Source of the DNA: an uncultured Cocleimonas sp.
Lineage (GTDB): Bacteria > Pseudomonadota > Gammaproteobacteria > Thiotrichales > Thiotrichaceae
Length of the DNA: 40,670 nt
Direction of reading: 5' to 3'
Assembly (NCBI GenBank): GCA_937929875.1
Contig: CALFUP010000268.1
Coordinates: 1-40,670 of the forward strand
Shown: piece after piece, positions 24,600-33,248 of the stretch
Numbering within the stretch: the stretch's first letter is position 1
Layout of the letters: each line of letters starts with the position of its first letter
The notes under the pieces: model-generated
What the model was told of the DNA's origin: nothing
Database searches by the model: none
What the model saw: only the letters and a program-made list of their open reading frames with translations
Position numbers and translations under genes: made by a program

Positions 24600-27500
24600 T
24601 TAATTATTAGTTTTTATAATTAACTTACCAATATCAATCAATTTACCTTTGGTATCAGGAATAGTTTTAGAAATTGGTGACATATTAGGATAATCAAATA
24701 GCTCCAATTTATATTTTCCCGCAGGAATCGAAGTTACTCTAAATCTCCCCCCCTTATTTGAGAAGAAAGCTACGGCTTTTCCGCCATTTACGGGAATCCA
24801 TTGTCCGCCTTTAAACCCTAATACTTGATTTTTCTCATCAAAAAGCATGCCATCTATACTTGTTGCAGGCTCTCCACCCGCTTTTAGTAAGAACCCTTGA
24901 TGATATTTAGGAAACATTGAGAATTCGGTTTTTTCAGAGTCGTAACCGTTAGGTAAAGTCCCTTCATCAACATTAATGTTTTGGGTACGATATGAATCTA
25001 ATTGCACCACTGCTTTTTTACCTTTACCAGTAATAAGTGCGCTGTAATTATCGGGTAAACCATCAACACTATCGTCAGAGTAACGAAAACGTGTATTGTT
25101 ATTACTTAAGGCAATGGGTTTTATTTGATTACTAGGACCACTAACTAAGGCAAAACTATCATCTATGGGATAACTAGACGCACAACTGGTTCCCACGCAG
25201 GCAATAGAGGTATTAAAACCAAGATTAAACTGCTGTGATGAGTTTTTAGAGCTTTTATCGTAATTATTACGTGCAGTAAAGTTACTTTCGAAATGGGTAT
25301 TTCTATACTCTAGATCTATATTTTCTTGCCTAGACGTTTTATTTTCAAAGTATTCTAAGGACCCTGCCAAACTATTTTCACCAAAAAGACCCGTTGGTTT
25401 TATTCTTAATTTCGATTCATACGAGTTATCTTGAGAATCTACTAGCAAATCAAGATCCTTTTTCTTGTTACCTTTCTTACGGTCTAATGGAATAGAGAGT
25501 TGTAAATTCATCGAGAATTTATCTTCTGAATCATATCGAGTACCCAGGTTCAGGCGTATGCCGTTATCAAACCGTCGACTGGCTGTGAAATTAGCATAAT
25601 AACCATCGTCTGAATCATAATAATCAGCAACACCTAAGCTCAGGTTGCCTCGCCATTGTTCACTGATATTCAAATTAAAATTCGTTTGTAAGTTTGCTCT
25701 TAATTTATTGCTATTGAACACTCTATTTTCAAAAGTGACTCCGTCTATAGTTTGAGGGCCTGCTGATAGATTTGAATTTTGAGCATAGTTTTGAGAACTA
25801 TTTTGAGCACTGAAGGTATCAAATTCTTGATTACGGTATTCCCCTGAGATCGACCAATTATTAAGAAAACCTCTTGATCGTGTATCTAGACTTAATAAGT
25901 CTTTTCTCAATGTATCTAAACTAATTTCTTCCTGTTTTTTGTTTGGTCTAAACTCAAAGCTTGTAGCAAAACCTGTTTCCCGGTCTTTACCACCACTGAT
26001 TGCAATACTATTTTTTAGTGATCCTATGGGTATTGAACTCATTGATTCTGCTCCAAAAATATAGTTTTCAGAACTTAGCTGTGCATCTAAGCTTAAGGTC
26101 AGATCTTTACTAATTCCTTTTTGATAATATCCACTAAAAATTGGTTTTTTTTCAAAGCTGCTATTTGAAGTAGAGTTCTGATTGCTTAAATACCCCACTG
26201 AAATTGCAAATAGTGAAAGGCCAGGTTTTAGCAAATGAGAATCATAGTATTGTTTGCTCGTCTTAACGGTTACTTTTCCAAACTCATCTTTAATTCTTAT
26301 ACGAATATTATTGGCACCGTTATAGAGTCCTATATCTTCAAGTCTATAGACTCCAGCTTTTAGATTAAATCGCCTAATTAACTGATTATTAACGTAAAGC
26401 TCAACTTCAGAGTTTGTGGCTAATTGCAAAGGTTCATTTGCTTTGGGAGATATTTGTAGATCCGGGTCTAAAAAGAATTCTTTACTAAACCTAATCCCTT
26501 CTAGCTCAATATTTTCTTGAAAATTTCTGCTTCCAGTGGAAATATTACCCAGTGCTATACGTTGTAGTTTTTCAGGTCTATCGTATGTAAAGACAGTCCG
26601 ACCAATATCAAATTTTTCGTTGATATAATCGCCAGTAGATTCTAGAACACCCCCCCCTATATTTAAGCTACCCTCAAGACGCATTCTTAAATTTGCGTCA
26701 CTGTCTCTAGAACCAACCCCAATATTGCTAAACGCATTAATATAACCGCTGACTTTATTTGCTTCGATTATATTTTCTTCCCGAACAGAGACTTTTTTCT
26801 TTCTTAAAAGCGATAAAATCTGTGGTTTTCTGAGTTTGGGTGGGATTTCAACATCTAAACTCAAGTTTGTTGAGTTATATACCGCAAATACTCCCAGTTT
26901 ATTAAGAGCATCTAAGGGTACTTTCTTGGTTTTAGCAAACTGAGTTTCCGCTATTAAAAAGAAAGGTTCTTTTAACACTTCTTTAAATAGTTCTAATAGG
27001 TTCTCTGTATTTGCTTGACTCATATCTCCAGATGAATCGCTAAATAATTGAACTTCACCTATTGTTGAAGCATTTACTCTAAAATCAACTTTTACATCTG
27101 AAGGTACAGAAATAGCAGATTTTTTGCCGAATGCTTTTGCAAATAATGACGCCATATCATTAGTATTTGCATTGGTTTTCTTACTCTTGGCTTTCGCTCT
27201 ATTTTTTCGGTTTTTTTTGCCGAAAGCTTGTTCAAATAATGCTTTTGTATCTATTTTTTGAACTTGAGAAGAGAGAGAGGTACTTTTGGAATTCTTATTT
27301 TCTGAACTTGTTGTATTTTTTCTTGGTTTTTCTTTAGCTACCTCATTTTCTGGCGTATTAATTATAAGAGATGCTTCTTTTATCTCTCGTTTATCCCTTT
27401 TAGTTCTTAATTGGGGTTGTCTTGAGGATGAATCTATACGATGAACTTCAGTAGAAGGAACGGTGTTATGTTTTGAATGGTTTTTATAGTCAGAAGTGAC

Positions 27501-27884
27501 TATTTTACGATTTTCATAAGTAACCTTGTTCTTTTTTGCAGAAACAATTGGTTTTTTTATGTTTATAGGTGTTTTTTGACGTATTTTAGTCTCAGATACT
27601 GCTCCAGTATTTTTTCCAAATACGGTTTCGTAGAATGCGACTAATTCTGGATCTTTAGTTTTTACCCTACTTTTCTGACGAGTGAGCAGAGGTTTTTTGA
27701 TTACTTTGGATGTTGTTTTGACAGTTTGAGTACTAAATACTTGATGGTAAAAATTTTCTAGTTCAGAAATGTCACTTTTATTATCAGCATATGAATTTGC
27801 TGATAAAAACAAACAAATAAGTATCAGAAGACTAAATAATGAATAAATAGTCCTTCCTTTTAAATTTGTATTAATCATCCCCAT
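24600..27884 (-). CDS. Outer-membrane fimbrial usher, CS1/TcfC-like, with long basic N-terminal extension
   Basis: A 1094-residue usher that exports and assembles pilin subunits across the outer membrane; typical ushers of this type have about 850-900 residues. Signal peptide to about residue 33. Residues 34-260 form a Lys/Arg/Ser/Asn-rich extension containing four copies of an aromatic/FGK motif (FYHQVF 45-50, FYETVFGK 84-91, LFEQAFGKK 216-224, LFAKAFGKK 247-255). From about 265 comes the usher proper, with the N-terminal domain, the ISPKANEPLQLATNSEVELYVNNQLIRRFNL plug region, the EFGKVTVKTSKQYYDSHLLKPGL linker, barrel strands, and a C-terminal pair of domains including YDSEKTEFSMFPKYHQGFLLKAGG and a carboxypeptidase-regulatory-like fold (AGKYKLELFDYP). 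An alternative start is ATG 27878. Confidence 0.88.
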   Translation of the reverse strand: MGMINTNLKGRTIYSLFSLLILICLFLSANSYADNKSDISELENFYHQVFSTQTVKTTSKVIKKPLLTRQKSRVKTKDPELVAFYETVFGKNTGAVSETKIRQKTPINIKKPIVSAKKNKVTYENRKIVTSDYKNHSKHNTVPSTEVHRIDSSSRQPQLRTKRDKREIKEASLIINTPENEVAKEKPRKNTTSSENKNSKSTSLSSQVQKIDTKALFEQAFGKKNRKNRAKAKSKKTNANTNDMASLFAKAFGKKSAISVPSDVKVDFRVNASTIGEVQLFSDSSGDMSQANTENLLELFKEVLKEPFFLIAETQFAKTKKVPLDALNKLGVFAVYNSTNLSLDVEIPPKLRKPQILSLLRKKKVSVREENIIEANKVSGYINAFSNIGVGSRDSDANLRMRLEGSLNIGGGVLESTGDYINEKFDIGRTVFTYDRPEKLQRIALGNISTGSRNFQENIELEGIRFSKEFFLDPDLQISPKANEPLQLATNSEVELYVNNQLIRRFNLKAGVYRLEDIGLYNGANNIRIRIKDEFGKVTVKTSKQYYDSHLLKPGLSLFAISVGYLSNQNSTSNSSFEKKPIFSGYYQKGISKDLTLSLDAQLSSENYIFGAESMSSIPIGSLKNSIAISGGKDRETGFATSFEFRPNKKQEEISLDTLRKDLLSLDTRSRGFLNNWSISGEYRNQEFDTFSAQNSSQNYAQNSNLSAGPQTIDGVTFENRVFNSNKLRANLQTNFNLNISEQWRGNLSLGVADYYDSDDGYYANFTASRRFDNGIRLNLGTRYDSEDKFSMNLQLSIPLDRKKGNKKKDLDLLVDSQDNSYESKLRIKPTGLFGENSLAGSLEYFENKTSRQENIDLEYRNTHFESNFTARNNYDKSSKNSSQQFNLGFNTSIACVGTSCASSYPIDDSFALVSGPSNQIKPIALSNNNTRFRYSDDSVDGLPDNYSALITGKGKKAVVQLDSYRTQNINVDEGTLPNGYDSEKTEFSMFPKYHQGFLLKAGGEPATSIDGMLFDEKNQVLGFKGGQWIPVNGGKAVAFFSNKGGRFRVTSIPAGKYKLELFDYPNMSPISKTIPDTKGKLIDIGKLIIKTNN

Positions 27885-27891
27885 AATTAAT

Positions 27892-27915
27892 AATTCACGA
27901 TAGTCATCGTGAATT
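27892..27915. promoter_or_regulatory. Perfect 10-bp hairpin directly before the usher start codon
   Basis: AATTCACGAT, loop AGTC, ATCGTGAATT. In the minus-strand mRNA it ends seven bases before the usher ATG, where a ribosome-binding site would lie; no Shine-Dalgarno is visible outside it. It sits in the 47-bp chaperone-usher gap and could reduce usher translation relative to the chaperone or be a cleavage site. Confidence 0.6.
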
Positions 27916-27931
27916 GATATTGTAAATTATA

Positions 27932-28651
27932 TTATTGAGGTATTTTCAGTTGAGCTTTCCAAGCTCCATCCCTAAAGCCCTTAGGCATAGGAATCATGAA
28001 TCGTTTAGTCGATCCTGCAAGAACATTATTTCCACCTAAACCGGCAATTTGCTTGCCTTTAAGAGAAATTGTTTGATTTCCATTACGAAGAATTAGGGTC
28101 GCATATTTCATTAAACGATGGCGGTTGCCATTATTAACTACAGTTACCGCTAATTTATTTCCATGACGTTTTACAGCAGTGACATTTAGATTACTCTTCA
28201 TACCATTAGGTTGAACATATAATGCACCAACTAAAGTCATAAGCATCTTAACGCCAGTTTGATCTTTATTATCCAAAGAGACAAACACTTGCTCTGCTAT
28301 TAACCTGTAGGCTTTCTCGCGAGGTAACTTAGCCGCACCTAGCCACTCAACTCGTACTTTTTGTGTAGAGCGAGGTGGAATAATCATTTGTGGCGGATAA
28401 ATCATAAAATCATTATCAGCAGGATGTCTTATTTCTTTATTATTTAACTGCTGGCGAGTTGTCACACTGAATTGAACTGCAATCGGTTCATTGCTTGGAT
28501 TCGAAACGGTCACAGATTGTTTCGCACCACCACCAGAAGGTTTTAAAACTAGTGATAATGGATTCATTTGTAGCGCACTTGCGCTAAAAGTAGTGAGTAG
28601 AATGAATATAGTTGTTAGAAGTGCATATGAGATTGATTTATTATTTTTCAT
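27932..28651 (-). CDS. Periplasmic fimbrial chaperone (PapD-like fold)
   Basis: A 239-residue protein with a signal peptide ending near SASA and two immunoglobulin-like domains. The N-terminal domain has LQMNPLSLVLKPSGGGAKQSVTVSNPSNEPIAVQFSV, MIYPPQMIIPPRSTQKVRVEW and KAYRLIAEQVFV, matching the P-x-R-x-Q-x-x-R and YRL motifs of fimbrial chaperones. The GALYVQP stretch leads to the second domain. It protects pilin subunits by donor-strand complementation. The frame begins at TTG 28663, but ATG 28651, with GGA seven bases upstream, starts the signal peptide. It is first in the order chaperone, usher, pilin. Confidence 0.93.
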   Translation of the reverse strand: MKNNKSISYALLTTIFILLTTFSASALQMNPLSLVLKPSGGGAKQSVTVSNPSNEPIAVQFSVTTRQQLNNKEIRHPADNDFMIYPPQMIIPPRSTQKVRVEWLGAAKLPREKAYRLIAEQVFVSLDNKDQTGVKMLMTLVGALYVQPNGMKSNLNVTAVKRHGNKLAVTVVNNGNRHRLMKYATLILRNGNQTISLKGKQIAGLGGNNVLAGSTKRFMIPMPKGFRDGAWKAQLKIPQ

Positions 28652-28684
28652 GATTACGTCCAATTTGTATTATTTTTATTTTTT

Positions 28685-28716
28685 GTACTTTTAGTACCTT
28701 AAGTACATTCTAGTAC
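28685..28716. promoter_or_regulatory. Four GTAC words at 9-10 bp spacing upstream of the chaperone gene
   Basis: GTAC at 28685, 28694, 28703 and 28713, with A/T-only or nearly A/T spacers, 34-65 bp upstream of the chaperone start. The near-helical spacing of self-complementary words on one DNA face suggests an array of protein-binding sites over the fimbrial promoter. Confidence 0.45.
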
Positions 28717-28770
28717 TAAGTTTTCGCGAATATACCGCATTATTTATTTACCTAAGCTTAATCAAATACG

Positions 28771-28787
28771 AAATTCATAATGAATTT
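28771..28787. promoter_or_regulatory. 8-1-8 inverted repeat in the chaperone/amidotransferase divergent region
   Basis: AAATTCAT-A-ATGAATTT, a perfect inverted repeat 45-61 bp before the amidotransferase start. A plausible operator, but low-complexity A/T words make chance possible. Confidence 0.35.
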
Positions 28788-28831
28788 GTATATCATTGAA
28801 ACTAATTTTAAATTTAAGAGATGTGTGATTT

Positions 28832-29557
28832 ATGACATTACAGATTGGAATTTTAGAGTGCGATCATGCCATCCCTGACCTAGTGGATAAGCATGGTGAA
28901 TATCCACAAATGTTCTCAAACCTGGTGAGGACAGGCGAAAATACGATTGAATTTCGAAACTATGATTTGATAAATGATGAATTTCCTACTGATATTTCCG
29001 CATGTGATGCTTACATCATCACGGGTAGTAAGTTTGGGGTTTATGAAGACATACCTTGGATACACAAGGCTAAAAAGCTAATTAGGGAGCTTTATAAACA
29101 AAAAATACCTACCATTGGTATCTGCTTTGGTCATCAGCTCATAGCCGAATCTTTGGGGGGTAAAGTCATTAAAGCTGAGGATAAAGGACGTGGCTTAGGT
29201 GTTCAAACCTGGGAAATTAAATCTAGGCCTGAGTGGATGGGTGGGTTCGAGTCCTCGTCGCTTTCTTTGAATGCCTGCCATCAAGATCAGGTAATTAAAT
29301 TGCCTGACGATAGTGAACTTATTGCGGGTAGTGATTTTTGTCCGATAGCAGGTTTTCAAGCCGATACCATGCTAGGTATTCAAGGTCATCCTGAATTTAA
29401 TACCGAATACACTCAACACCTATTCGAAATGCATAAAGACTCTTTGGAAGCTGAAAGAAAAAATACAATAAATAACTCTTTCAATAAAACAGCAGATTCG
29501 AATATTGTGGGTACTTGGATGCTTAGTTTTATTCAGAGTCGATTAAAGCAGGTTTAA
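28832..29557 (+). CDS. Class I glutamine amidotransferase-like protein
   Basis: A 241-residue stand-alone GATase domain that should release ammonia from glutamine or a gamma-glutamyl compound. Catalytic Cys98 in GICFGHQ, and H186 and E188 in QGHPEF complete the triad. The oxyanion-loop motif ITGSKFGVYED matches the GMP-synthase-like or YfeJ-type branch. There is no fused synthetase domain. Substrate not determined; gamma-glutamyl peptide or polyamine conjugate hydrolysis are known roles of relatives. It is transcribed alone, divergent from the fimbrial operon, and ends four bases before a repeat copy. Confidence 0.92.
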   Translation: MTLQIGILECDHAIPDLVDKHGEYPQMFSNLVRTGENTIEFRNYDLINDEFPTDISACDAYIITGSKFGVYEDIPWIHKAKKLIRELYKQKIPTIGICFGHQLIAESLGGKVIKAEDKGRGLGVQTWEIKSRPEWMGGFESSSLSLNACHQDQVIKLPDDSELIAGSDFCPIAGFQADTMLGIQGHPEFNTEYTQHLFEMHKDSLEAERKNTINNSFNKTADSNIVGTWMLSFIQSRLKQV

Positions 29558-29561
29558 AAGC

Positions 29562-29578
29562 ACACCCCCCTACTTTTT
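29562..29578 (-). repeat. Intergenic repeat copy 9 (core only)
   Basis: ACACCCCCCTAC followed by a T-tract; the outer AAATG part is replaced by AAAAGC. It begins five bases after the amidotransferase stop, between convergent genes. Confidence 0.85.
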
Positions 29579-29611
29579 ATGCATTACCTACACCATTCTA
29601 GTGAAGGCTTT

Positions 29612-30307
29612 TTAATCTTTTAAAGCCTTTTCAACGGCTTTTAATGCATGAATACGAGTTGTATCGAATAACTTGACCTTCGTATGGTGTGGCTTCACCA
29701 ATAGCGTTATCTCGGTGCAACCTAAAATAACAGCTTGAGCACCATCTTCCGCCAACTTGTTGATTATTCTTAAATATTCCTCTCTTGAGGAATCTTGAAT
29801 TTTCCCTAAACATAATTCGTCATAAATAATATTGTGTACAACCCCTCTGTCTTTTTCATTAGGAATAAGTACATCCAAATTGAAGTTATTTTGCAATTGG
29901 CCTTTATAGAAATCTTTCTCCATTGTGAATCCAGTGCCCAATAGTCCTACAGTTTGAATGCCTGCGTCGACAATTTCTTCTGCGGTTTCATCAGCTATGT
30001 GCAATAAAGGAATATCTATTCCTGCTTGTATCTCAGGCGCTACAAGGTGCATCGTGTTGGTGCAAATTACAATAAAGTCAGCCCCCGCTTTTTCTAAACC
30101 TTGAGCTGCTTTTGTTAGTATTTTAGCCGTTTTATCCCATTCACCTTGATGCTGTAGTTTTTCGATTTCAGCAAAATCTACGCTATGCAGTAACACCTTG
30201 GCGGAATGTAAGCCACCAAGACGTGATTTAACCGTTTCATTTAAAATACGATAATAGAGTTCGGTCGATTCCCAACTCATACCGCCAAGTAAGCCTATAG
30301 TTTTCAT
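29612..30307 (-). CDS. Aspartate/glutamate racemase family protein
   Basis: A 231-residue cofactor-independent amino-acid racemase of the YgeA/RacX type. The N-terminal IGLLGGMSWESTELYYRILN, the first catalytic-cysteine motif VICTNTMH and the second ILGCTEITLL are all intact. Length matches the family (about 230). Its substrate (Asp, Glu or another amino acid) cannot be told from sequence. The frame extends to 30337, but the ATG at 30307 starts the conserved strand and has AGG nine bases away. The DUF4139 gene ends 77 bp upstream on the same strand, so a shared transcript is possible. Confidence 0.93.
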   Translation of the reverse strand: MKTIGLLGGMSWESTELYYRILNETVKSRLGGLHSAKVLLHSVDFAEIEKLQHQGEWDKTAKILTKAAQGLEKAGADFIVICTNTMHLVAPEIQAGIDIPLLHIADETAEEIVDAGIQTVGLLGTGFTMEKDFYKGQLQNNFNLDVLIPNEKDRGVVHNIIYDELCLGKIQDSSREEYLRIINKLAEDGAQAVILGCTEITLLVKPHHTKVKLFDTTRIHALKAVEKALKD

Positions 30308-30384
30308 TTGATTCTGCCTGTTATGTCTCTCATGCAAGGGGCCCTTTAAACAATTGCTTTGCCTCTATTTTGCGACTAAACTTT

Positions 30385-32109
30385 TTATAAACCTAAGACG
30401 GTTCGATCTTCAGGATAGCTCACGGAATAACCATACTGTAATTTTAACTCTGTTTTGGGTGCTAATGACTTATTCCAGCTCACAACACCTTTTTTATCGT
30501 CTACATCTTTTATGCTTGGTAATTCTCCGAGACTCTTCACTTTTATATTTTCATCTGATGACACCGGTATAACGTCAGAGATGCTGATTGGAAATGGCTT
30601 ATTGTGATTGTTAGTGATACTCAATTTATAATGACGCTCAACAACCTTTTTCTTCCCAAATAATAAGCCGTCTTGACGTTTTTTATCAGGATCAGGTAAA
30701 AACTTGATTTTCACTTTATCGTCCTCGCCAAAGGACAGTTTGATTTCTTCGCCAGAGAGCTTCTGCTTTAAAAAGGTATTTCCTACAAAGTTACCGTTTC
30801 GATATAAAGACATGTTACCTGCTAATAATGGTGTTTCTTCAAGGTGTTTAGCAGTGGCTAGAATCATGACTCGCGGATCTAATCGAGGAGTGCTGGCTAA
30901 TTTTATCTTTGAATTGATATTTTGGGAATTCAATGCAAACCGTCGTTTATTACTACCAGAACCAAGCTTAATGAAGCCGGGAACTATGTATTCCGCTGAA
31001 AAGTCAGCGCTGATCAAGCGACTTTGTTGTTGACGCATAGGGGCAGGAGCTGCGCGCTTATTCAATTTTGGCGCAGCTGAAGAAGTTATCATTGGTTCGG
31101 GTGATAATTCCATTGAGTCCATTGCTATTCCAGAATTAAATGATCGACTTTCTGCTTGAATATCTACTTCAGGCATGAAATCCAATACCCAAGGGTTTAA
31201 TTGAGGTAATTGTGTGCCAGCGCTAGGACGTAAAGTTGATAAAGTAACATCAACATCATTCCAATCTTCACCAGTGCGCTGACTAATTTGTGCTAATGTT
31301 TTTAAAGTGATCTCTCCCGTTTCAGTGTCAAGATCAGCATCATAAACTGGCTCCCAGCGTGCCCCATTTATTTGATAACTGAGACTTAAATTGAGTTCTG
31401 TTGAGCTATCAGCATCTATTTGTAATTTTGCAACACGGGTTGCTCTTTGATTGGTAGCGACTTGTTGTAATTCTCTATTGAGTTTATTGAGTTGCTTATC
31501 ACTGTCTCTAAGTGCCTTATTTGATTTTCTGATTTTTTCTTGTGCATTATTTGTCGCATCTCCCAATGTTTGCCAAGCTTGTTGCCATTGATCAAGAGGT
31601 AAGTTGGTGTAGCTACCACTATGGCTTTCATCTTTTCTTTTACTTGTTACATTGTCGCCTATTACCATTTTTCTGATGTAATCTAATTGAGCACGATTAC
31701 GACTAAGAGAGTCTTCAATAACTTGCCTATTTTCTTGTAATTCTTCAATTTGAATACGAATATTTTTTTCTTGTTGTTGGACAACATCTTGCTGAATATC
31801 TCTTGAAAGTTCAACACTGCCTAAACTAATCGACCCCTCTCCTTCGCCGGATACCCTTAATGATGATTCATTCAGCCCTAAAGGTAGGTTATTGATCACA
31901 ATATCATTGCTGCCCGCAGCTAATTTGATTTTACTCACTCGAGTGACTTTAGCGCTTCCTGGATAGACAGTAACCTTTCTAATGCTTGATTCAGCATTAA
32001 TTTCTGCGGCAGTAATAACAGTCATGGGTGACATCAATAAACTGAGAAATAATGCACTTTGGAATTTTTTAATAACTGACGGCTTCTTACTATTTAGTGA
32101 CTTAGACAT
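30385..32109 (-). CDS. DUF4139 domain exported protein (MuiA-like)
   Basis: A 574-residue protein with an N-terminal signal (basic KKFQ, hydrophobic core, cleavage near TAAE). The DUF4140-type N-terminal domain (IRKVTVYPGSAKVTR; NDIVINNLPLGLNESSLRVSGEG) is followed by a coiled-coil region (about 105-220). The DUF4139 domain (LNLSLSYQINGARWEPVYDADLD, then ISQRTGEDWNDVDVTLSTLRP) and a C-terminal part ending KTELKLQYGYSVSYPED complete the layout. The family includes proteins described as mucoidy inhibitor A; molecular function unknown. GAGAG seven bases upstream supports the start. It is divergent from TatD. Confidence 0.93.
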   Translation of the reverse strand: MSKSLNSKKPSVIKKFQSALFLSLLMSPMTVITAAEINAESSIRKVTVYPGSAKVTRVSKIKLAAGSNDIVINNLPLGLNESSLRVSGEGEGSISLGSVELSRDIQQDVVQQQEKNIRIQIEELQENRQVIEDSLSRNRAQLDYIRKMVIGDNVTSKRKDESHSGSYTNLPLDQWQQAWQTLGDATNNAQEKIRKSNKALRDSDKQLNKLNRELQQVATNQRATRVAKLQIDADSSTELNLSLSYQINGARWEPVYDADLDTETGEITLKTLAQISQRTGEDWNDVDVTLSTLRPSAGTQLPQLNPWVLDFMPEVDIQAESRSFNSGIAMDSMELSPEPMITSSAAPKLNKRAAPAPMRQQQSRLISADFSAEYIVPGFIKLGSGSNKRRFALNSQNINSKIKLASTPRLDPRVMILATAKHLEETPLLAGNMSLYRNGNFVGNTFLKQKLSGEEIKLSFGEDDKVKIKFLPDPDKKRQDGLLFGKKKVVERHYKLSITNNHNKPFPISISDVIPVSSDENIKVKSLGELPSIKDVDDKKGVVSWNKSLAPKTELKLQYGYSVSYPEDRTVLGL

Positions 32110-32297
32110 GGATAACTCTCTTTGTATTTAAGGTACTGACACTTTAGATTGCTTGTTATTCTACTAGGTGAATCTAGTGTAACAATTTTGTAAAAGAATT
32201 GTAAAAAGCCAAATTATTATTTTATGAATATCATTTGAGCTAGATGAATCAATAGTTTAGGTCTACTATTTGTATTTATAGTTAATAATTGGTCAAT

Positions 32298-33092
32298 ATG
32301 CAGTTAATAGATAGCCACTCTCATTTAGACTTTAGTGATTTTGATGACGATAGAAGCATCGTTATTTCCCGAGCAGTTGATATGGGTGTCAGTGATATTA
32401 TTGTTTCAGCAACCACATCTTCACGCTGGAAGTTAGTAAAAAAAGTTTATGAAGAGTATTCGGATGTTTGCCATCCAGCGTATGGTTTACATCCTATGTT
32501 CATGAACGAATATCGGTGTAATAAAGAGTTAAAAGGTGAAAATGATACTGATCGCCTAAAGCTGTATTTAGATCATAATCATGCTGTTGCGATAGGTGAA
32601 ATAGGCTTAGATTTTTTTATTCCCGAAGCAACTCAAAATAATAAAAATGCTCAGTTAGACCTCTTTATTGCACAATTAAAAATTGCATCTGAGATGGATT
32701 TGCCTGTGATTATCCATGCACGAAAATCCCTAGATATTGTTTTAAAACACTTGCGGAAATTTCCTAGATTACGTGGTTCAATTCATAGCTTTTCTGGCAG
32801 TTTGCAGCAAGCAAAACAATTGATTGATCTTGGTTATAGTTTAGGATTTGGTGGGCCGATAACCTATAGCCGTGCTACGCGCTTACAACGACTGATTAAA
32901 GAATTGCCCTTAGAGTCTTTGTTAGTTGAGAGTGATGCGCCAGATCAAGCAGATTCGAGCCATCACTTACAACGAAACGAACCTGCTTATATTATAAAAG
33001 TGATAGAAAAAATAGCGGAGATAAAACAACTAGATGTAACTTTAGTTGCTCAAGTGACTACACAAAATTCCACAGAACTCTTTAAATTGTGA
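32298..33092 (+). CDS. TatD family metal-dependent hydrolase/DNase
   Basis: A 264-residue TIM-barrel hydrolase with HSHLDF (metal ligands H7 and H9), GEIGLDF, VIIHARKS, SIHSFSG and the final SDAPDQ metal-site aspartate. Relatives (TatD, YcfH, YjjV) are 3'-5' exonucleases or D-aminoacyl-tRNA deacylases; the HSFSG plus ETDAP-like pattern fits the YjjV-type branch. A TTG at 32289 extends the frame by three codons, but the ATG at 32298 directly precedes the conserved strand. It is alone, convergent with lepB across a repeat copy. Confidence 0.92.
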   Translation: MQLIDSHSHLDFSDFDDDRSIVISRAVDMGVSDIIVSATTSSRWKLVKKVYEEYSDVCHPAYGLHPMFMNEYRCNKELKGENDTDRLKLYLDHNHAVAIGEIGLDFFIPEATQNNKNAQLDLFIAQLKIASEMDLPVIIHARKSLDIVLKHLRKFPRLRGSIHSFSGSLQQAKQLIDLGYSLGFGGPITYSRATRLQRLIKELPLESLLVESDAPDQADSSHHLQRNEPAYIIKVIEKIAEIKQLDVTLVAQVTTQNSTELFKL

Positions 33093-33165
33093 AACACTTA
33101 GTTAATAATTGGGAAATAAAGATCAGCTAGATTGCGAAGCTTTAAGGAAATCAAAGAAATGTTAC

Positions 33166-33187
33166 AAAAAGTAGGGGGGTGTCATTT
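33166..33187 (+). repeat. Intergenic repeat copy 10
   Basis: A-tract then GTAGGGGGGTGTCATTT, exact consensus, preceded by GTTAC as in copy 11. Between the convergent TatD and lepB genes. Confidence 0.9.
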
Positions 33188-33248
33188 TAAACATCTTTAC
33201 GATGTTTAAGCTATATTTATGGCTGTTTGGCGAACGTTAAATATGTTG

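Noticed and set aside
26647-26660. C-rich run (ACACCCCCCCCT) resembling the intergenic repeat
   Set aside because: It lies inside the usher gene, encodes a glycine run (IGGGVLES) and lacks both the TACTTTTT and AAATG parts of the repeat.
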